Counted from the stretch's first letter, positions 53,612 through 62,862 are shown. The stretch: DNA of 64,000 nucleotides from Sanguibacter gelidistatuariae (GCF_900096585.1 NZ_FMYH01000002.1:393997-457996); one strand, 5' to 3'. Notes: a model not told the origin generated them from the letters alone. Numbers and translations are program-made.

Positions 53612-54502
53612 ATGGCAATCTTCATCACTGAGGACTCCAAGGTCATCGTTCAGGGCATGACCGGCTCCGAGGGGCAGAAGCACACCGCGCGCATGCTCGC
53701 CTCGGGCACGAACATCGTCGGCGGGGTGAACCCGCGCAAGGCGGGCACGTCCGTCGCCTTCGCGAACGACGAGGCGTCGGTCGACGTCCCCGTCTTTGGC
53801 TCCGTCGCCGAGGCCATGGCGGCCACCGGCGCCGACGTCTCGGTCATCTTCGTCCCGCCGGCCCACACCAAGGCCGCCGTCGTCGAGGCCATCGAGGCGC
53901 AGATCCCGCTCGTCGTGATCATCACCGAGGGCGTCCCCGTCAAGGACACCGCGGAGTTCTTCACGCTCGCGCAGGAGAAGGGCGTCCGGCTCATCGGCCC
54001 GAACTGCCCCGGTCTGATCAGCCCCGGACTCTCCAACGTGGGCATCATCCCCGCGAACATCGCCGGCGCCGGCAAGATCGGCCTCGTGTCGAAGTCCGGC
54101 ACGCTGACGTACCAGATGATGTACGAGCTGCGTGACTTCGGCTTCTCCACCGCCATCGGCATCGGCGGGGACCCGATCATCGGGACCACGCACATCGACG
54201 CCCTCGCAGCGTTCGAGGCCGACCCGGCGACCGCCGCGATCGTCATGATCGGCGAGATCGGTGGCGACGCCGAAGAGCGTGCCGCCGCGTACATCAAGGA
54301 GCACGTGACCAAGCCGGTCGTCGGCTACGTCGCAGGCTTCACGGCTCCCGAGGGCAAGACGATGGGCCACGCCGGCGCCATCGTCTCCGGTTCCTCGGGC
54401 ACCGCGCAGGCGAAGAAGGAGGCCCTCGAGGCCGCTGGCGTCAAGGTTGGCAAGACGCCGTCCGAGGCCGCCGAGCTCATGCGGGGGATCCTCTCCGCCT
54501 GA
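53612..54502 (+). CDS. sucD: Succinyl-CoA synthetase, alpha subunit
   Basis: 296 aa. CoA-binding Rossmann domain at the N-terminus ([19 protein letters not shown]), the [23 protein letters not shown] block, and the phosphorylated His in [20 protein letters not shown]. Cotranscribed with sucC and followed by a strong terminator. Confidence 0.98.
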   Translation: MAIFITEDSKVIVQGMTGSEGQKHTARMLASGTNIVGGVNPRKAGTSVAFANDEASVDVPVFGSVAEAMAATGADVSVIFVPPAHTKAAVVEAIEAQIPLVVIITEGVPVKDTAEFFTLAQEKGVRLIGPNCPGLISPGLSNVGIIPANIAGAGKIGLVSKSGTLTYQMMYELRDFGFSTAIGIGGDPIIGTTHIDALAAFEADPATAAIVMIGEIGGDAEERAAAYIKEHVTKPVVGYVAGFTAPEGKTMGHAGAIVSGSSGTAQAKKEALEAAGVKVGKTPSEAAELMRGILSA

Positions 54503-54549
54503 ACTGCGTGAGCTGAAACACCTGGTCCCGCTCCGCGGGCCGCAACCGG

Positions 54550-54578
54550 CGCCCGTCCCGATGCCTTCGGGGCGGGCG
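54550..54578 (+). terminator. Terminator after sucCD
   Basis: CGCCCGTCCCG (54550-54560) pairs with CGGGGCGGGCG (54568-54578), with one T-G pair and a 7-nt loop. Confidence 0.75.
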
Positions 54579-54693
54579 TCGCTGCGTCGTCGGGCAGGTG
54601 CGAGCGCGTCGGAAGTCAGCGCGACGCGCCTCACAACCAGGCGCGCCGTCCCTCCTCCCGGCCCGGGGCGGACCTTCGAGAGACGATGACCAC

Positions 54694-55989
54694 GTGACTT
54701 CTGCACCTCCCCCCACCCAGCCGCCGGGACGCCTGCGAGCCTTGCGCCAGACCCTCGAGCAACGGCTGCCGGGCGACTCCGTGCGCAGCTCGATCGACGG
54801 TGCGGCGCCGTGGGTCTCAGGGGTGCTCGCCGCCACCCAGGCGCTGATCTTCTCCTTCGCGGCCGTCGTCATCCCTGCGATCGCGATGGCCGTGACGGCC
54901 GCCGCACAGGTGGCCGGCGCATCGACCAGCTGGGGCGGGGCTGTGTCGATCTCCACCCGGGTGTGGCTGCTCGGGCATTCGGTCCCGCTCGCCACGGGCG
55001 TTGCCGATCTGACCATCGTGCCGCTCGGGGTGAGCGCCGTGGCGATCTTCGGCGCCTACGTCTGCGCGCGGCGCACCATGACACCGCACTGGTCCGCGCT
55101 CCTCGCGGGCCTAGGCACCTACCTCGCCGGTGTGCTGCTGCTCGCGCTCCTCGCCGGCGCCGTCAGCCCCGTCCAGCTGACCTCCGCGGCCGGTGGCGCC
55201 CTGGTCATCGGCGCGATCGGGCTGTCCTGGGGCGCGCTCGCCCGGCCCGACGCTGGCGACCTCGCGGACGGCCTGCACGCCGTCGTCATGCGGGTACACG
55301 TCCTCATCCGGGTGGGCACGCGCGGCGGCATGGTCGCGGCGAGCTCAATCGTCTTCATGGCCGGCGTGGTCGTGGCCACCTGGATGGTCGCCGAGCACAC
55401 GACGGTGACCGACGTCGTGCGCGGGCTCGCCCTGGACAGCGCGAGCGGGGTGTCCCTCGCGGTCGCGCAGCTCGCGCTGGTCCCCAACCTTGTCGTGTGG
55501 GCGCTCGCCTGGCTCGCCGGGCCGGGCTTCTCAGTCGGCGCTGGGACGCACTTCGGCCTCGACGCGGTGACGTCCGCCCCGCTGCCCGCGCTGCCGCTGC
55601 TCGGCGCCCTTCCCGGCCCGACGACGGGCGCGGGCCTGGTCGTGTGGGCCCCGGTGCTCGTCGGGTGCGCGGGCGCGCTCGGGGGATGGTTCGTGCACCG
55701 CAGGATGGAACGGATCGCGTGGTGGCACGTGTTCGTGCTGGCGGCCCTCGTGGGCGCGGGAGCCGGACTCGTCTCCGGGGTCCTCGTGGCGCTGGCCTCG
55801 GGTGTCGGGGGACCGGGGCGTCTGGGTGAGGTGGGTGCGTCGGGGGTGTTCATCGGGCTGACTGTGGCCGCGCAGGTCGCGATCGGCGCGCTTGTGCTGC
55901 TGGTGTGCGTGCGCCACGAGGTGTGGTCCGCCGTGCACCGTGGATGGACAGGCCTGCGCGCCTCGATCCGGGAGCGGTCGCAGGGCTAG
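54694..55989 (+). CDS. DUF6350 polytopic membrane protein
   Basis: 431 aa with about ten membrane helices spread over residues ~45-410 and short charged ends; no catalytic motif is visible. DUF6350-type proteins are regularly found between sucCD and purN/purH in Micrococcales, as here. Start GTG 54694, 6 nt after a GACGAT box (one base from TANNNT) and without a Shine-Dalgarno sequence. The stop overlaps the convergent gene by 3 nt. Function unknown. Confidence 0.82.
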   Translation: MTSAPPPTQPPGRLRALRQTLEQRLPGDSVRSSIDGAAPWVSGVLAATQALIFSFAAVVIPAIAMAVTAAAQVAGASTSWGGAVSISTRVWLLGHSVPLATGVADLTIVPLGVSAVAIFGAYVCARRTMTPHWSALLAGLGTYLAGVLLLALLAGAVSPVQLTSAAGGALVIGAIGLSWGALARPDAGDLADGLHAVVMRVHVLIRVGTRGGMVAASSIVFMAGVVVATWMVAEHTTVTDVVRGLALDSASGVSLAVAQLALVPNLVVWALAWLAGPGFSVGAGTHFGLDAVTSAPLPALPLLGALPGPTTGAGLVVWAPVLVGCAGALGGWFVHRRMERIAWWHVFVLAALVGAGAGLVSGVLVALASGVGGPGRLGEVGASGVFIGLTVAAQVAIGALVLLVCVRHEVWSAVHRGWTGLRASIRERSQG

Positions 55990-56528
55990 TCGGTGAGGGA
56001 CTTCTGGTACCGGGTGATCGCCGTCTGGTAGTCGGCCTCGCAGGTCGATGTGGCCGAGATGGTGATGGCCTCGTTCAGGCACGCCTGACGGTCCATCTCG
56101 ATCTGCCAGACCGGGATCACCGCGAGCGTGGTCAGGGCGAGCACGAAGGTCATGACGACCCCGGCCGACATGGCGGCCACGAGGAAGCCCCGCAGCCCGG
56201 CGCGCCAGATCCGGCGCAGCACGCGGATCCCCACGACGATCGCGACGAGCGCGATCGCGACGCTCACGAAGCGCCACGGCAGGGCGAGGGAGCTGGTGAG
56301 CAGCGAGGCCAGCATGAGCAGCCCGAAGTGCATGACTGAGCGGGTCGCGAGGCGGGCGGTCTCAGGGTCGACCGGCGGGGGCGGGGGCCTGTGGGCGCGG
56401 GCCGTCCTGGCCGGACTTGTGGCGTGCGGCGGGGTAGTGGCGTCGTCGGTGGTCGGCAGCTGTGGCTGGAAGGGCCGTGGGTCTGGCGGCGGGGTGCCCG
56501 GTGGCCTCGGTGCGTACGGGTTTCCCAT
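55986..56528 (-). CDS. Membrane protein with Pro-rich head, unknown function
   Basis: 180 aa. Residues 1-60 are Pro-rich and disordered (MGNPYAPRPPGTPPPDPRPF). Three helices follow at ~68-140 (VMHFGLLMLASLLTSSLAL, FVSVAIALVAIVVGIRVL, FLVAAMSAGVVMTFVLALTT), then an exported tail with two Cys (QACLNEAITI..TSTCEADY) that could form a disulfide. Convergent with DUF6350 and divergent from purN. Confidence 0.78.
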   Translation of the reverse strand: MGNPYAPRPPGTPPPDPRPFQPQLPTTDDATTPPHATSPARTARAHRPPPPPVDPETARLATRSVMHFGLLMLASLLTSSLALPWRFVSVAIALVAIVVGIRVLRRIWRAGLRGFLVAAMSAGVVMTFVLALTTLAVIPVWQIEMDRQACLNEAITISATSTCEADYQTAITRYQKSLTD

Positions 56529-56620
56529 GGATCTATCATCGCGCATGTCGCCGGGTGGCGTGCACAGACGTGGCGTGCACGAAGGGTGGAACGCCCACCG
56601 ACCCTGGAGCCGGGACGCGT

Positions 56621-56626
56621 TAGTGT
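56621..56626 (+). promoter_or_regulatory. -10 box of a probable leaderless promoter (purN)
   Basis: TAGTGT, 7 nt, GTG 56634; no Shine-Dalgarno sequence. Confidence 0.6.
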
Positions 56627-56633
56627 TCCGTCC

Positions 56634-57323
56634 GTGACTTCTCGCGCTCAGGACGACTCCGCCCGCACCCCGTCAGGCCACCCGGTGACCGTCGTGGGGC
56701 GCGGCCCCGCCGCGGCCGCACGCGTCGTCGTGCTCGCCTCCGGCGCGGGCAGCAACCTCGCCGCGCTGCTCGAGGCGCACGACGCCCCCGGCTACGGCGC
56801 ACGCGTTGTGGCCGTCGTGACCGACAACCCGGCGGCCGGAGCGATCAATGTGGCGCACGACGCCGGGATCGCGTGCGCCGTGGTCAAGACGGCCGACTTC
56901 GACTCCCGGGCCGAGTGGGACATGGCCCTGGCTGAGACGGTCGCGGTCTTCAACGCCGACTACGTCGTCAGCGCCGGCTTCATGCGCCTGCTCGGGGCGG
57001 GCTTTCTCGCCCGCTTCGGGGGCCGGATCATCAACACCCACCCCGCGTTGCTGCCCGCCTTCCCCGGCGCGCACGGGGTGCGGGACGCGCTCGCCTACGG
57101 CGTGCGGATCACCGGATGCACCGTGCACCTGATCGACGAGGGCATCGACACCGGCCCGATCATCGCCCAGGCGGCCGTGCCGGTCGAGCCAGGCGACGAC
57201 GAGTCGACCCTGCACGAGCGGATCAAGACGGTCGAGCGCCAGCTCCTCGTCGACTGGGTGAGCCGGATCGCGACCGGCACGTTGACGGTCGACGGCCGCC
57301 GCGTCACCGTCACCCCCGCCTGA
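56634..57323 (+). CDS. purN: Phosphoribosylglycinamide formyltransferase (10-formyl-THF dependent)
   Basis: 229 aa. Third step of purine synthesis: GAR to FGAR. After ~25 extra N-terminal residues: RVVVLASGAGSNLAALLEAH (phosphoribose loop), the catalytic Asn/His in IINTHPALLPAFPGAHG, and the Asp in HLIDEGIDTGPIIAQ. Purine gene in the same neighbourhood as purH, from which the epimerase/TetR pair separates it. Confidence 0.97.
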   Translation: MTSRAQDDSARTPSGHPVTVVGRGPAAAARVVVLASGAGSNLAALLEAHDAPGYGARVVAVVTDNPAAGAINVAHDAGIACAVVKTADFDSRAEWDMALAETVAVFNADYVVSAGFMRLLGAGFLARFGGRIINTHPALLPAFPGAHGVRDALAYGVRITGCTVHLIDEGIDTGPIIAQAAVPVEPGDDESTLHERIKTVERQLLVDWVSRIATGTLTVDGRRVTVTPA

Positions 57324-57324
57324 G

Positions 57325-58275
57325 CTACATCGCCCGGGCGTTCCACCACGCCAGGGTGTCCGTCGTGATGGTGTCCCAGCTCGACGGGGTCACCGCGAGG
57401 ACCTGCTCGGCGGTCGCTGACTCCATGACGAACGGCTCGGTGAACTGGTAGCCGATCCGGGCAACCTCCCGCAGCATCGGCTGCACGGTTCCCAGCGCGG
57501 CGACTGCCCAGAGGGGGACCGGACTGATCCGCGGCTCGGCCATGCCTGCTTCGCGGGCGAACCCGCACGCGACCTCGCGGAAGGTCCGCGCCTGCGGTGA
57601 CGGCCCGTGCCACGCCTGGCCCCAGGCGGCCTCGGTCTCTCCTGCTGCGAGGAGCGCCCGGGCGAGGTCGGGCAGGTAGGTCCAGGTGTGTGGCTGGTCG
57701 GCGCTGCCGATCGGGCGGATCGTCTTGCCCGCGAGGAGCGGCTCGAGCAGGCGTTCACCCACGTGCGACGAGATCAGCGCGCGCGGGCCGATGTAGTCGC
57801 TGGCCCGGACCTCGGTGATGCGCACCTGGCCGGCGTCGTGGCGGCGCTTTGCCTCGAGCCACATCTGGGCGCGGACCTGGCCCTTGGTGTCCTTGCTCGC
57901 GAGCGGGCTCTGCTCGGTCATCGGGCCGAAGGTGGGGCCGTAGACGTAGAGGTTCGCGGCCGTGACCAGGACCGCGTCGTGGGCCTGCGCGGCGCTGAGC
58001 AGCGCATTGGAGATCGGCGGCCAGTCCGTGGCCCAGCGGTGGTAGGCGGGGTTGACGCAGTTGTAGACGACGTCCGCGCCGACTGTCGCACGGGTGAGGC
58101 TGGCGGCGTCGGAGGCATCCGCGGCGACGTGCTCGACGTCGTGCAGCGACCGGCGGCTCGTGGCATCCGGCGCGCCGGAGCGGCTGACCATCCGGACCTC
58201 CTCGCCGCGGGCGAGCAGCAGCTCGGCGGTCGTCGAGCCGATGGGTCCCTTGCCGATGATGACGTGGACGGTCAT
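57325..58275 (-). CDS. NAD-dependent epimerase/dehydratase-like protein
   Basis: 316-aa extended-SDR. The cofactor loop VIIGKGPIGSTTAELLLARG is at the extreme N-terminus. The usual catalytic Tyr-x3-Lys is not obvious (LYVYGPTFG occupies the Tyr region), so it may be an atypical, NmrA-like or reductase-type member. GGAG 7 nt before ATG 58275. The two palindromes in the divergent spacer suggest repression by the TetR protein at 58428. Convergent stop 1 nt from purN. Confidence 0.85.
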   Translation of the reverse strand: MTVHVIIGKGPIGSTTAELLLARGEEVRMVSRSGAPDATSRRSLHDVEHVAADASDAASLTRATVGADVVYNCVNPAYHRWATDWPPISNALLSAAQAHDAVLVTAANLYVYGPTFGPMTEQSPLASKDTKGQVRAQMWLEAKRRHDAGQVRITEVRASDYIGPRALISSHVGERLLEPLLAGKTIRPIGSADQPHTWTYLPDLARALLAAGETEAAWGQAWHGPSPQARTFREVACGFAREAGMAEPRISPVPLWAVAALGTVQPMLREVARIGYQFTEPFVMESATAEQVLAVTPSSWDTITTDTLAWWNARAM

Positions 58276-58320
58276 GGTCGTGCTCCGATCTGATCGATCC
58301 GGGGGCGACCCGGTCAAAAC

Positions 58321-58335
58321 GAGAGCAGTGCTCTC
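58321..58335. promoter_or_regulatory. TetR-type operator 1
   Basis: Perfect 15-bp palindrome GAGAGCAGTGCTCTC, 46 nt upstream of the epimerase start. Confidence 0.7.
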
Positions 58336-58375
58336 CGTTGCGAACAATGCTCACACCCCGCGGCATGAGCTGTCA

Positions 58376-58388
58376 AGAGCGGTGCTCT
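58376..58388. promoter_or_regulatory. TetR-type operator 2
   Basis: AGAGC-GGT-GCTCT, sharing GAGCRGTGCTCTC with operator 1 (58321-58335). It lies 40 nt upstream of the tetR-type gene; both genes would be controlled from this pair. Confidence 0.65.
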
Positions 58389-58427
58389 CTTTTGCGTGCA
58401 GCGAACTCTCTGGGGCAGAGTGAGGCC

Positions 58428-59183
58428 ATGATTCAGCCGGACCAGCCGAACGCGCCCCGCACCGCCCGCGAACGCGCTCGCGCCGAGGTCATGGCCGAGC
58501 TCCTCGCCGCCGCGAACGCACGCCTGGACACTGACGGCGCCGCAGCGCTGTCCCTGCGCGCGATCGCCCGCGACCTCGGCATGGCGTCCTCCGCGGTCTA
58601 CCGCTACGTCGACTCTCGCGACGCGCTGCTGACGCTGCTCATCGTCGACGGGTACAACGCCGCCGGGCTGGCCTGCGAGGGCGCCGCGACGGCCGCCCGC
58701 GGGCGCGGGGACGGCCCCGCCCAGGTGTGGCTCGCCGTCGCGCGGGCGCTGCGGGCGTGGGCCCTGGCCCACCCCCGCTCCTACGAGCTCATCTACGGAA
58801 CGCCCGTCCCCGGCTACCGGGCGCCCACCGACACGGTCGCGGCCGCGACCCGCCTGTGGGCCGTGATCATCGCCGTCACCCGCGACGCCGAGGCGGCCGG
58901 GACGCTCGCGCCCACCGGACCAGAGTTCCCCACCACGGGCCTCATCACGGCGGAGACCTTCGCCTTCGCAGGCTACGACCCGGCGTCGGGCAGTCCTGAG
59001 CAGACTCGCCAGATCGAGCTGATGATCGTGCGCTCCTTCACGCTCTTCTCCTGCGTCCTCGGCGCGATCAGCGCAGAGCTGTTCGGGCACTTTCACAATG
59101 TCACCGCCGACCTCGCCGGGGTCTTCGACGCGACGATCGCGACGGCCGCGGCGGGGGTCGGGCTGATCGTCGACGTCGGCTAG
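58428..59183 (+). CDS. TetR/AcrR-family repressor
   Basis: 251 aa. DNA-binding domain at ~10-65 (RARAEVMAELLAAANARLD and LSLRAIARDLGMASSAVYRYVDSRDALLTLLI). The ligand domain has the TetR_C_33-like RAWALAHPRSYELIYGTPVPGY. Divergent from the epimerase gene with two matching palindromes between them, so it is a likely autorepressor and local repressor. Inducer unknown. Confidence 0.92.
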   Translation: MIQPDQPNAPRTARERARAEVMAELLAAANARLDTDGAAALSLRAIARDLGMASSAVYRYVDSRDALLTLLIVDGYNAAGLACEGAATAARGRGDGPAQVWLAVARALRAWALAHPRSYELIYGTPVPGYRAPTDTVAAATRLWAVIIAVTRDAEAAGTLAPTGPEFPTTGLITAETFAFAGYDPASGSPEQTRQIELMIVRSFTLFSCVLGAISAELFGHFHNVTADLAGVFDATIATAAAGVGLIVDVG

Positions 59184-59191
59184 AAACCCGG

Positions 59192-59197
59192 TAGAAT
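59192..59197 (+). promoter_or_regulatory. -10 of the purH transcript
   Basis: TAGAAT, ~6 nt before the expected 5' end of the ZTP aptamer; the promoter overlaps the end of the tetR-type gene. Confidence 0.55.
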
Positions 59198-59202
59198 CGT
59201 CA

Positions 59203-59311
59203 ACGGTCGCGACTGGCGAGGGTGGGGTTCACCACCGGGGAGCGGCCGGGAAGTCCCTGTGCAGGTTCTGGTTCAGCCGGAGGCTGCGTGGCGCCGTCCG
59301 CCTGGGCGCCT
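59203..59311 (+). promoter_or_regulatory. ZTP (pfl) riboswitch upstream of purH
   Basis: The conserved blocks are all present in order: GACTGGCG (59211-59218), CCACCGGGGAGCG (59232-59244), a variable linker, and CCGCCTGGGC (59298-59307) inside a GGCGCC/GGCGCC-closed hairpin (59290-59310). ZTP riboswitches sense the AICAR-derived alarmone that accumulates when 10-formyl-THF is low, and typically turn on purH and folate genes. The expression-platform type is not obvious; AGGAG precedes the purH ATG ~60 nt further on. Confidence 0.92.
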
Positions 59312-59378
59312 GGGTTCACCGAAGTGACAGACCGCAGATGCGGGTCACGCTCGAACCGCCACGACAGGAGAACACCAG

Positions 59379-61028
59379 ATGTCCGCCGCTCACTCCTCCA
59401 CACCGATCCCGGCGATCGCCGACGAGGCCCAGCGTCCCGTGCGCCGCGCCCTGATCAGCGTCTACGACAAGACCGGCCTGACGGACCTCGCTCAGGCCCT
59501 GCACACGGCCGGAATCGAGATCGTCTCGACCGGGTCGACCGCCTCGACGATCGCCGCCGCGGGCGTACCCGTGACCGGCGTCGAGACCCTCACCGGCTTC
59601 CCCGAGTGCCTCGAGGGCCGCGTCAAGACGCTGCACCCGCGCGTGCACGCCGGCATCCTCGCCGACACCCGTAAGGCCGACCACCTCGCCCAGCTCGCCG
59701 ACCTCGGCATCGAGCCCTTCGAACTGGTCATCGTCAACCTTTACCCCTTCACCGCGACCGTCGACTCCGGCGCGACGCCTGACGAGTGCGTCGAGCAGAT
59801 CGACATCGGCGGACCGTCCATGGTGCGCGCAGCCGCGAAGAACCACCCGAGCGTGGCCGTCGTCGTCGACCCGACGAGCTACCCGGCCGTGACGGCGGCC
59901 GTGGCCGCGGGCGGTTTCACCTACGCCCAGCGCAAGGCGCTCGCCGCGCAGGCTTTTGTCCACACCGCGACGTACGACGTGGCCGTGGCCAGCTGGATGA
60001 GCTCGGTCGTCTCCCCGACCGACGCCGTCGAGACCCCCGACGGCCCCGTCTCGACCGGCTTCCCGGCCTGGGTCGGTGCCACCTGGAACCGCTCCGACGT
60101 GCTGCGCTACGGCGAGAACCCGCACCAGCGCGCCGCCCTGTACACGAACGGCTACGGCCCCGCGGGCCTCGCCCAGGCCACCCAGCTGCACGGCAAGGCG
60201 ATGAGCTACAACAACTACGTCGACGCCGACGCCGCCTGGCGCGCCGCGCACGACCACACCGGCCCCACCGTGGCCATCATCAAGCACGCCAACCCCTGCG
60301 GCATCGCGGTGGGCGAGTCCATCGCCGACGCGCACGCCAAGGCCCACGCCTGCGACCCGATGAGCGCCTTCGGTGGCGTGATCGCCGCGAACGCCGTCAT
60401 CACCAAGGAAGCCGCGGAGCAGATCGCCCCGATCTTCACCGAGGTCGTCGTCGCGCCGGGCTTCGAGCCCGAGGCGATCGAGATCCTCACCGCGAAGAAG
60501 AACATCCGCCTGCTCCAGGTCGACGGCGCGCCGAGCGCCGCCGTGGAGCTGCGCCCGATCAGCGGCGGCCTGCTCATGCAGGCGGTCGACCGGATCGATG
60601 CCGCCTCTGAGACCGGCGGTGACTCGCCCGAGCACTGGACCCTCGCGACCGGTGAGGCCGCGGACGCCGCGACCCTCGCCGACCTCGAGTTCGCCTGGCG
60701 CGCGGTGCGTGCCGTGAAGTCCAACGCGATCCTCATCGCCTCGGGCGGCGCGTCGGTCGGCGTGGGCATGGGCCAGGTCAACCGCGTCGACTCGTGCAAG
60801 CTCGCGGTCGAGCGCGCCAACACGGGCGACACGGAGCGCGCCCGCGGGGCCGTGGCCGCCTCGGACGCGTTCTTCCCCTTCGCCGACGGCCTCCAGGTGC
60901 TGCTCGACGCCGGCGTGCGCGCCGTCGTCCAGCCCGGCGGCTCGGTTCGCGACGACGAGGTCATCGCCGCCGCACAGGCTGCGGGCGTCACGCTGTATCT
61001 GACCGGGACGCGGCACTTCGCGCACTGA
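59379..61028 (+). CDS. purH: Bifunctional AICAR transformylase/IMP cyclohydrolase
   Basis: 549 aa. Last two steps of IMP synthesis. N-terminal cyclohydrolase domain ~25-210 ([57 protein letters not shown]). C-terminal AICAR transformylase with [13 protein letters not shown], the Lys-His of [13 protein letters not shown], and [15 protein letters not shown] 8-12 nt before ATG 59379. Its substrate-related ZTP is the ligand of the riboswitch upstream. Confidence 0.98.
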   Translation: MSAAHSSTPIPAIADEAQRPVRRALISVYDKTGLTDLAQALHTAGIEIVSTGSTASTIAAAGVPVTGVETLTGFPECLEGRVKTLHPRVHAGILADTRKADHLAQLADLGIEPFELVIVNLYPFTATVDSGATPDECVEQIDIGGPSMVRAAAKNHPSVAVVVDPTSYPAVTAAVAAGGFTYAQRKALAAQAFVHTATYDVAVASWMSSVVSPTDAVETPDGPVSTGFPAWVGATWNRSDVLRYGENPHQRAALYTNGYGPAGLAQATQLHGKAMSYNNYVDADAAWRAAHDHTGPTVAIIKHANPCGIAVGESIADAHAKAHACDPMSAFGGVIAANAVITKEAAEQIAPIFTEVVVAPGFEPEAIEILTAKKNIRLLQVDGAPSAAVELRPISGGLLMQAVDRIDAASETGGDSPEHWTLATGEAADAATLADLEFAWRAVRAVKSNAILIASGGASVGVGMGQVNRVDSCKLAVERANTGDTERARGAVAASDAFFPFADGLQVLLDAGVRAVVQPGGSVRDDEVIAAAQAAGVTLYLTGTRHFAH

Positions 61029-61042
61029 GACGACCTGAGCTG

Positions 61043-61071
61043 ACGGCGCCATCCCGACCGGGTGGCGCCGT
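61043..61071. terminator. Bidirectional terminator between purH and the FAD oxidoreductase
   Basis: ACGGCGCCATCCCG / CGGGTGGCGCCGT hairpin with one T-G-type mismatch, lying between convergent stops. Confidence 0.8.
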
Positions 61072-61101
61072 TCGCGCGTCCCGCGAGGTCAGACGGCCTG
61101 C

Positions 61102-62394
61102 TCAGACGAGCGTCGCCCGCAGGGAGACCTGCGGGTCGGCGGCCCGCAAGAGATCGAGCTTGACCGGCCCGCCGACCATCATCCGGCGCGCCGCGGCGAC
61201 GTCCTTGGGGGAGTCGACCACAAACATCCCGGTGACCAGGCCCGCGGGGGAGACGTAGAGGGCCGCCCACCCGGCGCCGGCGGGGTCGCCGCGCAGCACG
61301 ACCGAGTCCGTGACCGGGTCGGGGAGACCGAAGAGCGCCAGGTCGTGACCGAGCTGGGTGGAGAACACGTACGGTGCGTGCCCGGCACCCGGCTCCAGAC
61401 CCAGGATCTCGCGAGCGACCGCGTCGGGATCAAGCAGCGCAGCCGACCAGTGACCACCCGGCACCTGGTCCCACACCGGATCTGCCCGGGTGGCGCAGTC
61501 GCCGACGGCGAACAGGGTTCCGCCCGCCACCGTGCCGGTCTCGACGACCCTGCCGCGGGCGTCCACCCGGATCGCTCCGCGGGCGTCGCGGGGGAGAGCA
61601 TCGGCCAACCAGTCGGTCGCCGGACGGGCGCCGACCGCGGCGAGGACGACGTCGGCCGGGATCGCCCGCGGGGTCGTCGTCCCCAGGTGGACGCCGCTCG
61701 CATCGACGCCCACCACGGGAGCGCCGGTCACCAGGGTGACGCCCGCGGCGTCGTACCAGCGGCTCAGGTGCGCGCCGACCGTGGGGCCAAGCTGGCGGTG
61801 CAGCGGGACCCCGGCGGCCTCGATCACGGTCACCTCGCACCCGGCCGCTGCGGCCGCGCCGGCGACCTCGGCGCCGATCCAGCCCGCGCCGATGCACACC
61901 AGTCGCGCGCCGGGCACGAGCCGGGAGCGCAGGTGGTCGGCGTCGGTGGCACCGTGCAGGGTCACCGCGTCCTCCCACCCGGCCGGTCTCACTGGCACCG
62001 ACCCGCAGGCGAGCACGACGACGTCCGCGTGCACCCGGCGCCCGCTCGCGGTGGCGACGGAGACCGAGTGGTCAGCGAGCGGGACGGGGTGCTCGAGGTG
62101 CCGCGCGGCATCGCCGAGCACAAGCTCGTCGGCGAGCTGGGAGAGGTCGACGCCGAGCTCGTCGGTGAGCCACGCCGGCGCCCGCCGCGTGAACAGCTCC
62201 TTGGACAGCGGCGGGCGGTCGTAGGGGGGCAGGCCCTCGGCCCCCAGTACTGTCAGATGCCCGGTGAAGCCGTGCCCGCGCAAGGCCGCGGCGGTCTGCG
62301 TCCCGGCCAGACCAGCTCCGACGACAAGCACGGACCGTGGCGGGCGCACGCCCGGCTCGTCGGGGGCGGGCGTCGTGTGGTGCGTCGGTTCCAT
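61102..62394 (-). CDS. FAD/NAD-dependent ferredoxin-reductase-like oxidoreductase
   Basis: 430 aa. FAD-binding RSVLVVGAGLAGTQTAAALRG at ~20-40, PPYDRPPLSKELF, a second dinucleotide fold LVCIGAGWIGAEVAGAAAAAGC, and VFAVGDCAT-like LFAVGDCATRADP. This is the class of Rieske/2Fe-2S ferredoxin or rubredoxin reductases. No ferredoxin, P450 or dioxygenase partner lies nearby, so the electron acceptor is unknown. The ATG sits 7 nt after TACCGT. Confidence 0.9.
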   Translation of the reverse strand: MEPTHHTTPAPDEPGVRPPRSVLVVGAGLAGTQTAAALRGHGFTGHLTVLGAEGLPPYDRPPLSKELFTRRAPAWLTDELGVDLSQLADELVLGDAARHLEHPVPLADHSVSVATASGRRVHADVVVLACGSVPVRPAGWEDAVTLHGATDADHLRSRLVPGARLVCIGAGWIGAEVAGAAAAAGCEVTVIEAAGVPLHRQLGPTVGAHLSRWYDAAGVTLVTGAPVVGVDASGVHLGTTTPRAIPADVVLAAVGARPATDWLADALPRDARGAIRVDARGRVVETGTVAGGTLFAVGDCATRADPVWDQVPGGHWSAALLDPDAVAREILGLEPGAGHAPYVFSTQLGHDLALFGLPDPVTDSVVLRGDPAGAGWAALYVSPAGLVTGMFVVDSPKDVAAARRMMVGGPVKLDLLRAADPQVSLRATLV

Positions 62395-62401
62395 GGTCGC
62401 A

Positions 62402-62411
62402 ACGGTAGTCT
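62402..62411. promoter_or_regulatory. Overlapping divergent -10 boxes
   Basis: Minus-strand TACCGT (62407-62402, 7 nt before ATG 62394) overlaps plus-strand TAGTCT (62406-62411, 12 nt before GTG 62424). The two promoters share base pairs, so polymerase should occupy one or the other. Confidence 0.55.
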
Positions 62412-62423
62412 CAGTGCGGTGAA

Positions 62424-62801
62424 GTGCTCGTGGACGTGACAGGCAGCGTGATGGTCGACAACGGAAATCAGGTGCCGGCGCCCCAGAGCGCCGATGGCTT
62501 GCCGACCCCGGACGTCCCGACCCCTCAGCGTCCCCGTACCCCCGCACCACGGCGGACCACAGCCATGTGGACCATCTGCGCAGCGGTCGTCGTCGTGGCG
62601 GTCGTCACGCTCCTCGAGGGCGCGCGGCTAGGAGCCCTCGGCCTCGCCGGGGTACTGGTCGGCGCGGGGGTGGCTCGGCTCGTCGTCCCCGGCCCTGGAC
62701 TGGTGGGCATCGCCATCCGCTCCCGCGGCCTCGACGCTGCGATGTACTTCTCTCTCGCCGCGGCCATCGCCGTGCTGGCGCAGACCGCCCCCAACATCTA
62801 G
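62424..62801 (+). CDS. DUF3017 membrane protein
   Basis: 125 aa. Pro-rich head (~10-45), then three short helices typical of DUF3017: WTICAAVVVVAVVTLLEGAR, LGALGLAGVLVGAGVARLVV and AMYFSLAAAIAVLAQTA, with the conserved VPGPGLVGIAIRSRGLDA between the last two. The start is uncertain: GTG 62424 is supported by the TAGTCT box, and ATG 62451 is the alternative. DUF3017 genes usually sit beside purH in this order. Function unknown. Confidence 0.8.
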   Translation: MLVDVTGSVMVDNGNQVPAPQSADGLPTPDVPTPQRPRTPAPRRTTAMWTICAAVVVVAVVTLLEGARLGALGLAGVLVGAGVARLVVPGPGLVGIAIRSRGLDAAMYFSLAAAIAVLAQTAPNI

Positions 62802-62820
62802 CACGGGCACCTGAACGCCG

Positions 62821-62862
62821 ACGAGGTCGTCAATCTCGCTTGAGCGAGATAGACGACCTCGT
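62821..62862. terminator. Bidirectional terminator between DUF3017 and MIP genes
   Basis: Nearly perfect 42-nt hairpin: ACGAGGTCGTC...GACGACCTCGT outside and ATCTCGCT/AGCGAGAT inside, with one A-A mismatch and a 2-nt turn. Confidence 0.88.
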
